64,000 nt of DNA from Methylococcales bacterium. GTDB lineage: Bacteria > Pseudomonadota > Gammaproteobacteria > Methylococcales > Methylomonadaceae. Under the pieces are notes generated by a model that was not told the DNA's origin, made no database searches, and worked only from the letters and a program-made list of their open reading frames with translations. Positions 9,076 to 18,751 of the stretch are shown here, piece by piece (positions within the stretch are counted from its first letter, which is position 1; each line of letters opens with the position of its first letter). Position numbers and translations under genes: made by a program. The stretch lies in NCBI GenBank assembly GCA_028715725.1, contig JAQURG010000002.1, forward strand, positions 62,001-126,000. Reading direction: 5' to 3'.

Positions 9076-9767
9076 TTAAACTAAAACCCGATTTAAGCGC
9101 ATCTCAAGTTGAAGACTATCTACAACAGCATCCCGAGTTTTTTCATGAACACCTCAACTTGCTGGAACAAATGCGTATTCCCCATCCTACCGGGCCGGCT
9201 ATCTCCCTGATTTCCAAACAGCTGGAGCTATTTCGAAGCAGACATCAAGAAATGGAAAATCAACTCACTGCGCTAATAGAAATTGCCAGAGATAATGATT
9301 GTTCTTTTATTCGTATGCACAAGCTTACGCTGGCAATGCTTGAAGCATCCACATTGGAGCAAGCCATCGCCAATCTTGATATGGTTCTGGCCGATTATTT
9401 TCTAACTGATTTTGTCGCTGTGCGAATTATTAAACATTGCCCTGACTCAGCGATTGCCAATTTATTTATAGAACCCGGCAGTAAAAATCTGCAACCGTTT
9501 CTTAAGGAGCTTGCCGGCAACCAGCCTAAATGCGGCCGCCCTACCCTAGACCAGGCAAAAGTGCTGTTTGGCGAATCGGCAGTGGATGTGAAGTCTTGCG
9601 CCATTATTCCAATGATATTTCCCGAACTGGATGGCATTCTGGCCATAGGGAGCCGGGAAGAAGGCCGGTTCCATTATACGATGGGTAACCTGTTTTTAAC
9701 TCAAATGGGCGAAATCATAGGCACCCGTTTGACTTCATTGTTGCGGCAGACTAACAATGCATGCTGA
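9072..9767 (+). CDS. DUF484 family protein (YigA-like)
   Basis: A 231-residue protein of the DUF484 family with a GAF-like fold. The start is placed at the ATG overlapping the dapF stop (MIKLKPDLSASQVEDYLQQH), because the family begins with this helical segment (VEDYLQQHPEFF). An upstream in-frame ATG at 9000 would lie inside dapF. A short coiled region (about residues 50-80) precedes the GAF-like domain. In gammaproteobacteria the gene sits between dapF and xerC, as here, overlapping xerC by 11 bases. Function is not established. Confidence 0.9.
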   Translation: MIKLKPDLSASQVEDYLQQHPEFFHEHLNLLEQMRIPHPTGPAISLISKQLELFRSRHQEMENQLTALIEIARDNDCSFIRMHKLTLAMLEASTLEQAIANLDMVLADYFLTDFVAVRIIKHCPDSAIANLFIEPGSKNLQPFLKELAGNQPKCGRPTLDQAKVLFGESAVDVKSCAIIPMIFPELDGILAIGSREEGRFHYTMGNLFLTQMGEIIGTRLTSLLRQTNNAC

Positions 9768-10665
9768 TGCAGAGCAAATGCTGGCGGCTTTTTTCAGCCA
9801 ATTGACTATCGAGAAGCGCGCCTCGGAGCACACGGTGAAAAGTTATCAACGCGATATTAAAAATTTAACTCACTATTGTAATGACAAATGCATCCAACTC
9901 TGGACTGACCTCAAGCAAAGCGACATCCGGGGACACATAGCCAGCCGCCACCGTCAAGGCATCAGCAGTAAAAGCCTGCAACGGGAGCTTTCAGCAATTC
10001 GTAATTTTTATAATTTCCTGCTTAAAAATCGTCTGGCTGACAGCAATCCCGCACAATATATCAAAGCGCCCAAGCAAGCCAGAAAACTCCCCAAGACACT
10101 GGACGTAGATCAGGTAAACGGCTTACTCGAAGCAGGCACAAGCTCAACTTTGGAAATCCGTGATCTGGCCATGTTCGAATTATTTTATTCATCCGGCTTA
10201 CGTCTTAGCGAACTTGCCGCCCTTAATATTGCCGATGTTGACCTGCCTGATAACTCGCTTATTGTTCGCACCGGCAAAGGCGGAAAATCAAGGATATTAC
10301 CCATAGGCAGTAAAGCTGCCACGGCTATAGGTAACTGGCTGCCGCACCGCTTGAAAAACATTGCCGCCTCGGAATCCGCCTTATTTGTTTCCATTCGTGG
10401 AACAAGGCTGGGGCAACGCAGTATCGAGTTAAGACTGAAGCAATGGTGTAAAAGAAAAGGCATTACCGAACATATACACCCGCACATGCTGAGGCATTCT
10501 TTCGCTAGCCATTTACTCGAATCCAGCCAGGATTTGCGGGCTGTTCAGGAGCTACTCGGGCACAGCAATATCAGCACCACACAAATATATACGCATCTGG
10601 ATTTCCAGCATCTTGCCGACGTTTATGACAAAGCCCATCCGAGGGCCAAAAAAAAGTCAGAATAG
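9757..10665 (+). CDS. xerC: Tyrosine recombinase XerC
   Basis: A 302-residue site-specific recombinase that with XerD resolves chromosome dimers at dif during division. The N-terminal SAM-like domain (about 5-95) is followed by the catalytic domain. Catalytic residues visible are Arg149 (SSGLRLSEL), the GKGGKSR hairpin lysine, His243 and Arg246 (HMLRHSFASH), His269 (LLGHS) and nucleophile Tyr278 (QIYTHLD). The dapF-DUF484-xerC order is the common gammaproteobacterial one and separates it from XerD. The start is the ATG inside the end of the DUF484 gene. Confidence 0.95.
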   Translation: MHADAEQMLAAFFSQLTIEKRASEHTVKSYQRDIKNLTHYCNDKCIQLWTDLKQSDIRGHIASRHRQGISSKSLQRELSAIRNFYNFLLKNRLADSNPAQYIKAPKQARKLPKTLDVDQVNGLLEAGTSSTLEIRDLAMFELFYSSGLRLSELAALNIADVDLPDNSLIVRTGKGGKSRILPIGSKAATAIGNWLPHRLKNIAASESALFVSIRGTRLGQRSIELRLKQWCKRKGITEHIHPHMLRHSFASHLLESSQDLRAVQELLGHSNISTTQIYTHLDFQHLADVYDKAHPRAKKKSE

Positions 10666-10772
10666 CCTTGGTTACCAAGCAAAAAAATAAAAAACCTGCT
10701 ACCATGTCAACCATTTATTACACAAAAGCAATCTGTTTTATCTAAAAAATACCTCTTACAGGAACACCGGAA

Positions 10773-11792
10773 ATGGCAGCAAGCGAAACACTGGACGACA
10801 TTAAATCTAAAGGAATACTCTGGGGCTTTGGTGTTCTTAGCCTTATTGTAGTAGTTATCCTGTTTATCCTGGGCGCCTGGTGGGGAAGCGAACCAGGCCA
10901 GTTCAATATACAGGATGAAGCACTCAAGCGGGCAAAAGAAACCAACACGTCAGAAATGCCCATCGGCTATGTCTATACCAATACGCTGGCTCATATCGCT
11001 GAAGTTTTGCTGCATAAAAGCGGCGGTTACATCACTAATGACGTAGCGCCTCCCGGCGTATTTCTGGACAACATTTCCAACTGGGAATATGGCGCTTTGG
11101 TAATGTTGCGCGACGCCACAACCGCGCTAAGAAATCACTTTGCCAGAGATCAGTCGCAATCCGCCGAAGACGCTGATCTGGCAGTCGCAGAACCCTACTT
11201 TTATTACGAGCACAACTCATGGGCTTTGCCATCGACGGAAGCTGAATATCAAAAAGGCATTGATGCCCTGCATAAATATATGTCACGCCTGCAAAAATAC
11301 GGCGGTCCAGTAAAAAAAGCACAGTTTTATTCCAGAGCCGACAATCTTTGGCAGTATACGGAGGTTGTGATAAAACGTCTGGGCGGTCTGTCAACCCGAT
11401 TAAGCGCAAACAGTTCCAGCAATTATGGACCCGGGCTAACCGAGCTTGAGAAACAGGCGGCTGATGAGAAAGGAACGCCCGTGACTAAAGTAACATGGCT
11501 GGAAATTGATGATATTTTCTATGAAGCTCGCGGCGCAAGCTGGGCTTTGTTACACATTTTAAGAGCGATAAAGCATGATTTCGCTGACATTCTGCTGGAT
11601 AAACGGGCGATGCGTACGGTTGACATCATGATCAAGGCGCTGGAAAATGCCCTGACACCGATATTAAGCCCGATGATTTTAAACGGCAGCGGCTACGGCC
11701 TGTTTGCCAACTATTCCCTGTCAATGGCAAATTATATAGCGCGCGCTAATGCGGCGGCTCTTGATCTGCGTGACATCATGAACCGAGGTTAA
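10773..11792 (+). CDS. DUF2333 family membrane-anchored protein
   Basis: A 339-residue protein with one N-terminal TM helix (about residues 15-40, LWGFGVLSLIVVVILFILG) and a long, mostly helical periplasmic part. The segments PPGVFLDNISNWEYGALVML and FYEARGASWALLHILRA fit my recollection of the DUF2333 family, which has no assigned function. It is followed after eight bases by a small DUF4389 membrane protein in the same direction, so the two probably form an operon. Nothing in the sequence gives a substrate or partner. Confidence 0.8.
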   Translation: MAASETLDDIKSKGILWGFGVLSLIVVVILFILGAWWGSEPGQFNIQDEALKRAKETNTSEMPIGYVYTNTLAHIAEVLLHKSGGYITNDVAPPGVFLDNISNWEYGALVMLRDATTALRNHFARDQSQSAEDADLAVAEPYFYYEHNSWALPSTEAEYQKGIDALHKYMSRLQKYGGPVKKAQFYSRADNLWQYTEVVIKRLGGLSTRLSANSSSNYGPGLTELEKQAADEKGTPVTKVTWLEIDDIFYEARGASWALLHILRAIKHDFADILLDKRAMRTVDIMIKALENALTPILSPMILNGSGYGLFANYSLSMANYIARANAAALDLRDIMNRG

Positions 11793-11800
11793 TTAATACT

Positions 11801-12115
11801 ATGGATGAACAAATCAACTATAACCTGAAACAACTCAGCACCTGGAAACGAATTTTCTTTATGCTGGTTTTTGCCGCAATCGGCGCTCTGGTCCGAATGA
11901 TACTTTGGGCGGTGATTATATTGCAGGTCGCCTCTACTCTATTAACCGGAAAAGCCAACCAGAATGTGCTAAGTTTCGGCCGCAGTCTTTCGGTCTATAT
12001 TTATCATATAATGTTGTTCCTGACTTTTAACACTGAAACATTGCCTTTCCCTTTCTCAGCCTGGAATCTCACAGCCGAACTTCAGTTGCCTGAAAACAGG
12101 ATTACCGAAGAATAG
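11801..12115 (+). CDS. DUF4389 domain small membrane protein
   Basis: A 104-residue protein with two predicted TM helices (about 20-45 and 60-80) and a C-terminal amphipathic tail containing PFPFSAW. It matches the DUF4389 pattern of a tail-like helical pair with YIYHIMLFLTFNTE. It directly follows the DUF2333 gene, with an eight-base gap, and probably shares its transcript. Function is unknown. A partner role for the DUF2333 protein in the inner membrane is plausible but unsupported. Confidence 0.75.
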   Translation: MDEQINYNLKQLSTWKRIFFMLVFAAIGALVRMILWAVIILQVASTLLTGKANQNVLSFGRSLSVYIYHIMLFLTFNTETLPFPFSAWNLTAELQLPENRITEE

Positions 12116-12235
12116 ACTAAAAGCCCAAGGTAGACCGCCGGTTGTCTCTGACAATAAATTGCTACAGATTAACAGATTAAAATCTGTGGCGGTTGTGGCA
12201 GGAGTCTTTTTAGCTAAGCAACCTTAACTCCGACG

Positions 12236-12838
12236 TTATTCATCATCCTCTTCAAGCTCAGCATCCTCTTCAATTTCCTGATCAAACTCGTCTTCACCTT
12301 CAACCTTGAATAAATCTTTCAGATAACGATACAACAACCTGGATGATTTCGGCGGTTTATTTGCCTGGGCTTCTTTTTGAGCATTACGCAAGAGTTGCCT
12401 GAGCTGTTGCCGATCGGCATGAGGCTGCTCGTCAAGCAACTCTGTCAGGGCATCATTACCGCCTGCGATTAATTTGTCTCGCCAGCGTTCAGCAATATGA
12501 TGCTCTCTGACCGCATGAGCGCTTTGTGCCTTCATGCGAGCCAATCTTTCCAAAACAGGCTCTACGTTTATTTTATGGAGCTGTCCGGTAATAAATTTCA
12601 AAAGCCGTTTTCTTGCACCTTTATGCGGCATCCCTGAAACTTCCTCAACAGCTTTATGGATTTTTTCAGGAAGCTCAAGGAGCTTTAATTGAGCCGCAGA
12701 CAATTCGGATATCTCTTCGCTTAATGCAAAAAGTACGGCCATATCTTTTTTTATTTGAGTTTTATTCGGTCGAACAGCGTAATAAACTATTTCGCCGCTT
12801 TCATCATATTCGTATTCGTAGTCGTATTCTTCGTTCAT
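12236..12838 (-). CDS. darP: Ribosome-associated protein DarP (YjgA/DUF615)
   Basis: A 200-residue helical, highly charged cytosolic protein of the DUF615 family. DarP (YjgA) binds late 50S precursors and helps peptidyl-transferase-centre maturation in E. coli. Family marks include RPNKTQIKKDM near the N-terminus, AARKRLLKFITGQLHK-like spacing (here GARKRLLKFI), AERWRDKL and the C-terminal RLLYRYLKDLF. Both ends are extended by acidic runs (NEEYDYEYEYDE and EEDAELEEDDE), longer than in the E. coli protein. It stands alone and is convergent with the DUF4389 gene. Confidence 0.9.
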   Translation of the reverse strand: MNEEYDYEYEYDESGEIVYYAVRPNKTQIKKDMAVLFALSEEISELSAAQLKLLELPEKIHKAVEEVSGMPHKGARKRLLKFITGQLHKINVEPVLERLARMKAQSAHAVREHHIAERWRDKLIAGGNDALTELLDEQPHADRQQLRQLLRNAQKEAQANKPPKSSRLLYRYLKDLFKVEGEDEFDQEIEEDAELEEDDE

Positions 12839-12999
12839 CTTATATCAAAGCCATTACAGACAAAAAACCACAAAATCAACAGGCTTCATTATCTTGCCCA
12901 GTCGGATTTTGCATTTCAGCATTTACCGTCTTTATGCAGTTTGCATCAGCAATACCTTAACACGCGCTAGGAATTGAAAATGCTTCTTTCATATAAGGC

Positions 13000-13515
13000 T
13001 TACTTTACCACATACTGCTTAATGACCTTCCATGCTTCTATTTTTTGCTTAAGTTTTAGTGACGCATAAGCTGGACTTGTGGAAGGTAAACCCTGGTATT
13101 CAAGATAATTAAAAAGGGGATACAAAACCGGAAAAACCCGTTGCCGATATACCTTTTCAGCCATTTTGCCATTAAAGAACACTTGCTTGATAAGCTTATG
13201 CTCGGCAAAGAAGTTCACAAAATCATTTATTCTGATTGACTCCGGCTTTATATTGGAATCCAGACTGCCCGACCGACTGCAACCTTGCAATACATCCCAG
13301 ACAGCGACCTGATTTTCCATCAGCATCTTCTTGCGCAATTGATAACCAAGCTCAGGAGCAAAGTCAAATAGCGCGCCCATGATTGGCCAGAAAGCATTTC
13401 TGGGATGTCCATAATACTGTTGTTTGAGTAATGAGGCTTCACCGGGCATAGATCCCAATATTAATATCCTCGCATTAGCCGAAACAATGGGCGGGAATCC
13501 TTCTAGATCAGACAT
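13000..13515 (-). CDS. DNA-deoxyinosine glycosylase (UDG superfamily)
   Basis: A UDG-superfamily base-excision enzyme of the hypoxanthine-DNA glycosylase type. The core motifs are ARILILGSMPGEASL, YYGHPRNAFW near the N-terminus and a late LPSTSPAYA motif. I place the start at the ATG at 13515 (171 residues), because GGCAGG lies six bases before it and the family usually opens with a short lead into FPPIV. An in-frame ATG at 13572 would add 19 residues but has no ribosome site. It would remove deaminated adenine (hypoxanthine) from DNA. It is divergent from rdgC, 82 bases away. Confidence 0.82.
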   Translation of the reverse strand: MSDLEGFPPIVSANARILILGSMPGEASLLKQQYYGHPRNAFWPIMGALFDFAPELGYQLRKKMLMENQVAVWDVLQGCSRSGSLDSNIKPESIRINDFVNFFAEHKLIKQVFFNGKMAEKVYRQRVFPVLYPLFNYLEYQGLPSTSPAYASLKLKQKIEAWKVIKQYVVK

Positions 13516-13597
13516 GCTATACCTGCCATAAATTATTTTTATGTCGTTAAATTTGCGATAATGCTCGGTCATTATTTTTATAGGATATCAGCTACCC

Positions 13598-14506
13598 ATG
13601 TGGTTTAAAAATCTTAGCGTTTTTCGTCTTACCGAAACTTTCACCTTAGCCCCGGAAGAACTGGAGCAGAAACTTGAATCTCTATCTTTTCGTCCCTGCG
13701 GGCCTCATGAAGAGTTTACTTTTGGCTGGACTTCGCCCCTGGGTAAAACAGGTCAACAATTCGCACACAGTGCTAACGGTTTCATGATGCTGTGCGGGAA
13801 AAAGGAAGAAAAAGTCCTTCCGGCCGCCGTGGTTAATGAAATGGTTCAGGAAAAAGTCTTTGAAAAAGAAGAGCAGCAAGGGCGTAAATTGTCCAGAAAA
13901 GAGCGCACTGAAATCAAGGATGAGCTTACCTTTGATTTATTACCCAAGGCCTTTACTTTCTCACGCAAAATATACGCGTATATCGACCCCAAAGGCGGCT
14001 GGTTGATTGTCGATTCCGCTTCGGCAAAAAGCGCCGAGGACTTGCTCAGTTTATTGCGCAAATCCTTAGGCTCTCTGCCTGCCGTACCTTTAAACACCCT
14101 TGAGAAACCCGCCACAACCATGACTCAATGGTTGCTTGATAATAAGGCTCCTGACGACGTTACGATTGAAGACGAGTGTGAGCTGCGCTCGCCCGAAGAG
14201 GCTGGAGGAATTATTCGCTGTAAACGCCATGACCTGGCGCTTCCTGAAATTAAAAACCATCTTGATACCGGCAAGGAGGTCATCAAATTGGCCGTCAGCT
14301 GGGCAGACCGTATTTCATTCATTATTGATGAAAATCTGTCTATTAAACGCCTGCGCTTTCTTGATTTAATTCAGGATCAAATCGCGGATATTGAAACAGG
14401 CGATGAAGCTGCGCAATTTGATGTGGATTTTTCTATTATGTCGGCGGAACTGGCAAACTTTCTACCGCGCCTGATAGATCTGTTTGGCGGAGAAAATAAA
14501 GCATAA
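13598..14506 (+). CDS. rdgC: Recombination-associated protein RdgC
   Basis: A 302-residue ring-forming DNA-binding protein that modulates RecA filament formation and replication fork repair. It begins MWFKNLSVFRLTE, the family's usual opening, and contains FGWTSPLGKTGQQFAHS, PKAFTFSRKIYAYIDP and, near the end, LRFLDLIQDQ and DVDFSIMSAELANFLPRLI. The length is full for the family. Expression is probably from the short divergent region shared with the deoxyinosine glycosylase gene. A hairpin follows the stop. Confidence 0.95.
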   Translation: MWFKNLSVFRLTETFTLAPEELEQKLESLSFRPCGPHEEFTFGWTSPLGKTGQQFAHSANGFMMLCGKKEEKVLPAAVVNEMVQEKVFEKEEQQGRKLSRKERTEIKDELTFDLLPKAFTFSRKIYAYIDPKGGWLIVDSASAKSAEDLLSLLRKSLGSLPAVPLNTLEKPATTMTQWLLDNKAPDDVTIEDECELRSPEEAGGIIRCKRHDLALPEIKNHLDTGKEVIKLAVSWADRISFIIDENLSIKRLRFLDLIQDQIADIETGDEAAQFDVDFSIMSAELANFLPRLIDLFGGENKA

Positions 14507-14561
14507 CCAAACCCGGCAGCCATCCTGCCAACTTAGTAAAAAGCTCAACCAATTGACTTGC

Positions 14562-14601
14562 AGAGTGCCTTAACCATGATTAGTCGCAGCTAAGGCGCTC
14601 T
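14562..14601. terminator. Hairpin between convergent rdgC and lipoprotein gene
   Basis: AGAGTGCCTTA and TAAGGCGCTCT form an 11-bp stem with one G-T pair around an 18-base loop. It lies 55 bases after the rdgC stop and 48 bases beyond the lipoprotein stop on the other strand. There is no clear T-run, so termination efficiency is doubtful. Confidence 0.45.
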
Positions 14602-14648
14602 TACATAAGATATAGGTAGTTCCTGATAAACTCCTAAAGCGATAATAA

Positions 14649-14927
14649 TTACTTCATCATTGATCTTCTGAATTTCTTGCTTAATTTGCTGTTCGCATCT
14701 TGAGATAATTGAGCCGCCCGGTTCGCTGCCGCTTCTGCGGCTTGTGCTTTTGCAGATGCACCGGCAGCTGTAGTTTGCGCGCTGGCGGCATCAGCAGATG
14801 CTTGCGCGACAGAAGTGTTCAAACCGTCTACCTGCGACTGTAAGTTTTCCACATCAGAAGTGGACGCACAACCCCCAGCCAGACTAACAGCCAAAGCAAG
14901 CATTGATAATTTTATTATTTTTTTCAT
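14649..14927 (-). CDS. Lpp/OprI family alanine-zipper lipoprotein (copy 1)
   Basis: A 92-residue lipoprotein starting at MKKIIKLSMLALAVSL, behind an AAAGGA ribosome site; 13 further in-frame codons upstream are not expected to be translated. The lipobox is LAGGC. The mature part is an alanine-rich heptad helix (VENLQSQVDGLNTSV then ASADAASAQTTAAGASAKA) ending in RRSMMK. Lpp-type proteins trimerise and tie the outer membrane to peptidoglycan, through a C-terminal lysine in E. coli, and a C-terminal lysine is present here. A close paralogue lies 600 bases upstream and an L,D-transpeptidase gene just beyond it. Confidence 0.85.
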   Translation of the reverse strand: MKKIIKLSMLALAVSLAGGCASTSDVENLQSQVDGLNTSVAQASADAASAQTTAAGASAKAQAAEAAANRAAQLSQDANSKLSKKFRRSMMK

Positions 14928-15190
14928 TTTATTTTCCTTTACAAAGGGTATCACTGGAAGAAACATTATATATTGCCCAAAGCCATCGCTGCCGGCTTAT
15001 AAACGCGGGCGAAATCAGGGCTTGAGTTACGGATAAAAAATCAACTCAAGCTATTTTCACTGGAGTGAAAAATCATTTTCCAGCTCTTATTAAAATAATT
15101 ACAAAAAAAGTTATCCGAGGCTTTCAACGAAGCAACCGAGCAATATGCCCCAATCACTCTATTACTTTAAATCAGTGGCCAACAAGACAT

Positions 15191-15235
15191 AAAAAAGCCC
15201 GGCCGGGATTTTTATTCCCTGGCCAGGCTTTTTTC
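15191..15235 (-). terminator. Intrinsic terminator after lipoprotein copy 2
   Basis: On the minus strand a stem of about 15 bp (GCCTGGCCAGGGA pairing with TCCCGGCCGGGC, mismatches inside) ends in six T residues. The flanking A-run makes it potentially bidirectional. It lies 19 bases past the stop of the upstream lipoprotein gene, which suits a short, highly expressed transcript. Confidence 0.85.
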
Positions 15236-15253
15236 TACCTAAATCAACTGTGA

Positions 15254-15532
15254 TTATTTCATCATTGATTTTTTAAACATATTGTCCAATTTGCTGTTTG
15301 TATCTTGCGCATATTGAGCAGCACGGTTAGCGGCAGATTCTGCAGCCGATGCTTTTGCAGCCGCATCTGCAGCTGCGCTTTGAGCGCTTTGAGCATCAGA
15401 TGATGCTTGTGCAACTGAAGTTTTCAAGCCATCAATTTGTGATTGCAGATTTTCGACATCTGAATTAGATGCACAACCAACAGCCAAACTAGCAACCATT
15501 GCAATCATTGATAATTTTATTACTTTTTTCAT
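15254..15532 (-). CDS. Lpp/OprI family alanine-zipper lipoprotein (copy 2)
   Basis: A 92-residue paralogue of the lipoprotein just downstream, with start MKKVIKLSMIAMVASL and lipobox LAVGC. The heptad helix (VENLQSQIDGLKTSV, ASSDAQSAQSAAADAAAKA) and the end DTNSKLDNMFKKSMMK align along the full length with copy 1. The shared architecture indicates a tandem duplication. Copy 2 has its own strong terminator. The C-terminal lysine could be the peptidoglycan attachment point. The neighbouring L,D-transpeptidase gene (15620-16162, same strand) would be a fitting enzyme, although that link is inference. Confidence 0.87.
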   Translation of the reverse strand: MKKVIKLSMIAMVASLAVGCASNSDVENLQSQIDGLKTSVAQASSDAQSAQSAAADAAAKASAAESAANRAAQYAQDTNSKLDNMFKKSMMK

Positions 15533-15619
15533 GTTATTTTCCTTAATCAAAGTTATTACTACAAAAAACATCAAAGCTGAGAGTTATCTTAACACTATTC
15601 GACAAATATTCTCCAGGAT

Positions 15620-16162
15620 TTATTTTATCTTAACTACTGTTCCTGTGTCTACAAATTGACTTAAATGATCAATCTGGGTGTTAGTCAATGCTATACAGCC
15701 ATGAGTCCAATCAAATGTTTTATGGATTCGCGCATCCGCGCGCCCAAGACCATGAATACCGATTTGTCCGCCTAGCGGTGTATTTTGTGGCGGTATTTGA
15801 TGAAAGTGGTGAGCGGCGACAATACGACCATAAGTCAATCGGTCAATAATGCCTTTTTGTAAAGCTTTTTCTGCGTCTTCCACAGAAGGATAAGTTAGTC
15901 CAAAAAATCTTCTAAAGCTACTTTTTTCACCAACCCAGCCGATCCGGTAATTTCCAAAAGGGGTTATATTGTCACCCCGATATCTTTTTAATCCAGCTCC
16001 GCCCCGGCCAATAGCAATCTCACTCAGGGTTTCAAGGGTTTGCTCTCCTTTTTTTACCTCAATTTTTCGCGCCCCGGTATCTACCAAAAGCCATACATCT
16101 CTATCGGCAGATACAGCACATGAAAAAAAACCACAGCATAGCAATAAATAAATTCGTAACAT
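15620..16162 (-). CDS. L,D-transpeptidase family protein (YkuD domain)
   Basis: A 180-residue exported protein with a signal peptide (residues 1-19, cleavage near AVSA) and a YkuD catalytic domain. Active-site residues are His137 (IGIHGLG), His154 and Cys156 (THGCIALTN). Such enzymes make 3-3 peptidoglycan cross-links or attach Lpp-type lipoproteins to diaminopimelate, while some are scaffolding or hydrolytic variants. It lies 87 bases upstream of an Lpp/OprI-type gene on the same strand, which raises the possibility that it anchors those lipoproteins. No LysM domain is present. Confidence 0.87.
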   Translation of the reverse strand: MLRIYLLLCCGFFSCAVSADRDVWLLVDTGARKIEVKKGEQTLETLSEIAIGRGGAGLKRYRGDNITPFGNYRIGWVGEKSSFRRFFGLTYPSVEDAEKALQKGIIDRLTYGRIVAAHHFHQIPPQNTPLGGQIGIHGLGRADARIHKTFDWTHGCIALTNTQIDHLSQFVDTGTVVKIK

Positions 16163-16226
16163 ATTAAAATCTACACTAGAAAAGAATTTTGGTGTACTTT
16201 ATCAGCCGAGTTAATTATCGCACTAA

Positions 16227-17870
<1,644 letters not shown>

Positions 17871-17881
17871 GTTGACCGCCG

Positions 17882-17910
17882 GCATAAAGACGCGATTTGC
17901 GTCTTTATGC
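17882..17910. terminator. Perfect hairpin between convergent pgm and ZIP genes
   Basis: GCATAAAGACGC and GCGTCTTTATGC form a perfect 12-bp stem with a five-base loop. The hairpin overlaps the ZIP stop codon (TAA at 17905-17907 on the minus strand) and lies 12 bases after the pgm stop. No long T-run follows, so it is a candidate bidirectional terminator. Confidence 0.6.
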
Positions 17911-18747
17911 TAGCTCCAAATTATGCACAAGGCTATGCAAAGAACATATCAAAAATACGCCTGCCGTAATCAATGCAATTTGTTGCAGTGAGCTTTTCAT
18001 GTCAGTCTTGGTGTGCAATGACGGTATCAAGTCAGCGACTGCAATATAAATAAAACTTGAAGCCGCCAGAGCCAGAAAGTACGGCAGACTATCATGCAAA
18101 TCTTCCAGGCTAAAATAAGCCAATACCCCGCCCAATACCGTCGTTAAACTGGCCAGTATATTGTAAAACAGCGCTTTACCTCTGGAATATCCGCTATCCA
18201 GTAAAATGGCAAAGTCGCCTACTTCTTGCGGAATTTCATGCGCTGCAACAGCCAGGCTGGTGACTATTCCCAAGTGCACATCGGTTAAAAAAGCCGCTGC
18301 GATTAAAACGCCATCAACAAAATTATGAATGCTGTCACCCAGAATAATCAATAAGCCCGCTGACTTTTTATCGTTACCCCCATGACTGCGGCTATGCCCA
18401 TGGCTGTGCGTAAAACAGTCATCCTGACCGTCATCACCATACGCCTCACAATCACCATAATGACAATGCCGCCATATCAATAGTTTTTCCAACACAAAAA
18501 AACCCAGTATGCCTGCCAGGATTGTTGCCGATAAAGCCTGGAATTTATCCGGCTTAACTTCGGCGAAAGCCTCGGGAATTAATCCCCAGAAGGCAACCGC
18601 CAATAATGCGCCAATGGCAAAACTAATCCCATGCGGCAATATGGCATTCCGGTGATGATCCCTGAGCAATAAAAAAACTGCGGCAGCCATCACGCTTAAT
18701 ATGCCGCCAACAGCTGTAAAGATAACAATCAATATCAGTAAATTCAC
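17905..18747 (-). CDS. ZIP family divalent metal transporter
   Basis: A 280-residue inner-membrane protein with about eight TM helices. The long cytoplasmic loop is histidine-rich (CFTHSHGHSRSHGG) as in ZIP importers of zinc or iron. The conserved TM4 and TM5 metal sites appear as HNFVDGVLIAAAF and AVAAHEIPQEVGDFAIL. These motifs closely match the ZIP family; which metal is carried cannot be read. It lies four bases past the pgeF/rluD group but reads the same way, so it could be the last gene of that leftward unit or be read from its own promoter. Confidence 0.9.
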   Translation of the reverse strand: MNLLILIVIFTAVGGILSVMAAAVFLLLRDHHRNAILPHGISFAIGALLAVAFWGLIPEAFAEVKPDKFQALSATILAGILGFFVLEKLLIWRHCHYGDCEAYGDDGQDDCFTHSHGHSRSHGGNDKKSAGLLIILGDSIHNFVDGVLIAAAFLTDVHLGIVTSLAVAAHEIPQEVGDFAILLDSGYSRGKALFYNILASLTTVLGGVLAYFSLEDLHDSLPYFLALAASSFIYIAVADLIPSLHTKTDMKSSLQQIALITAGVFLICSLHSLVHNLELA

Positions 18748-18751
18748 TACG

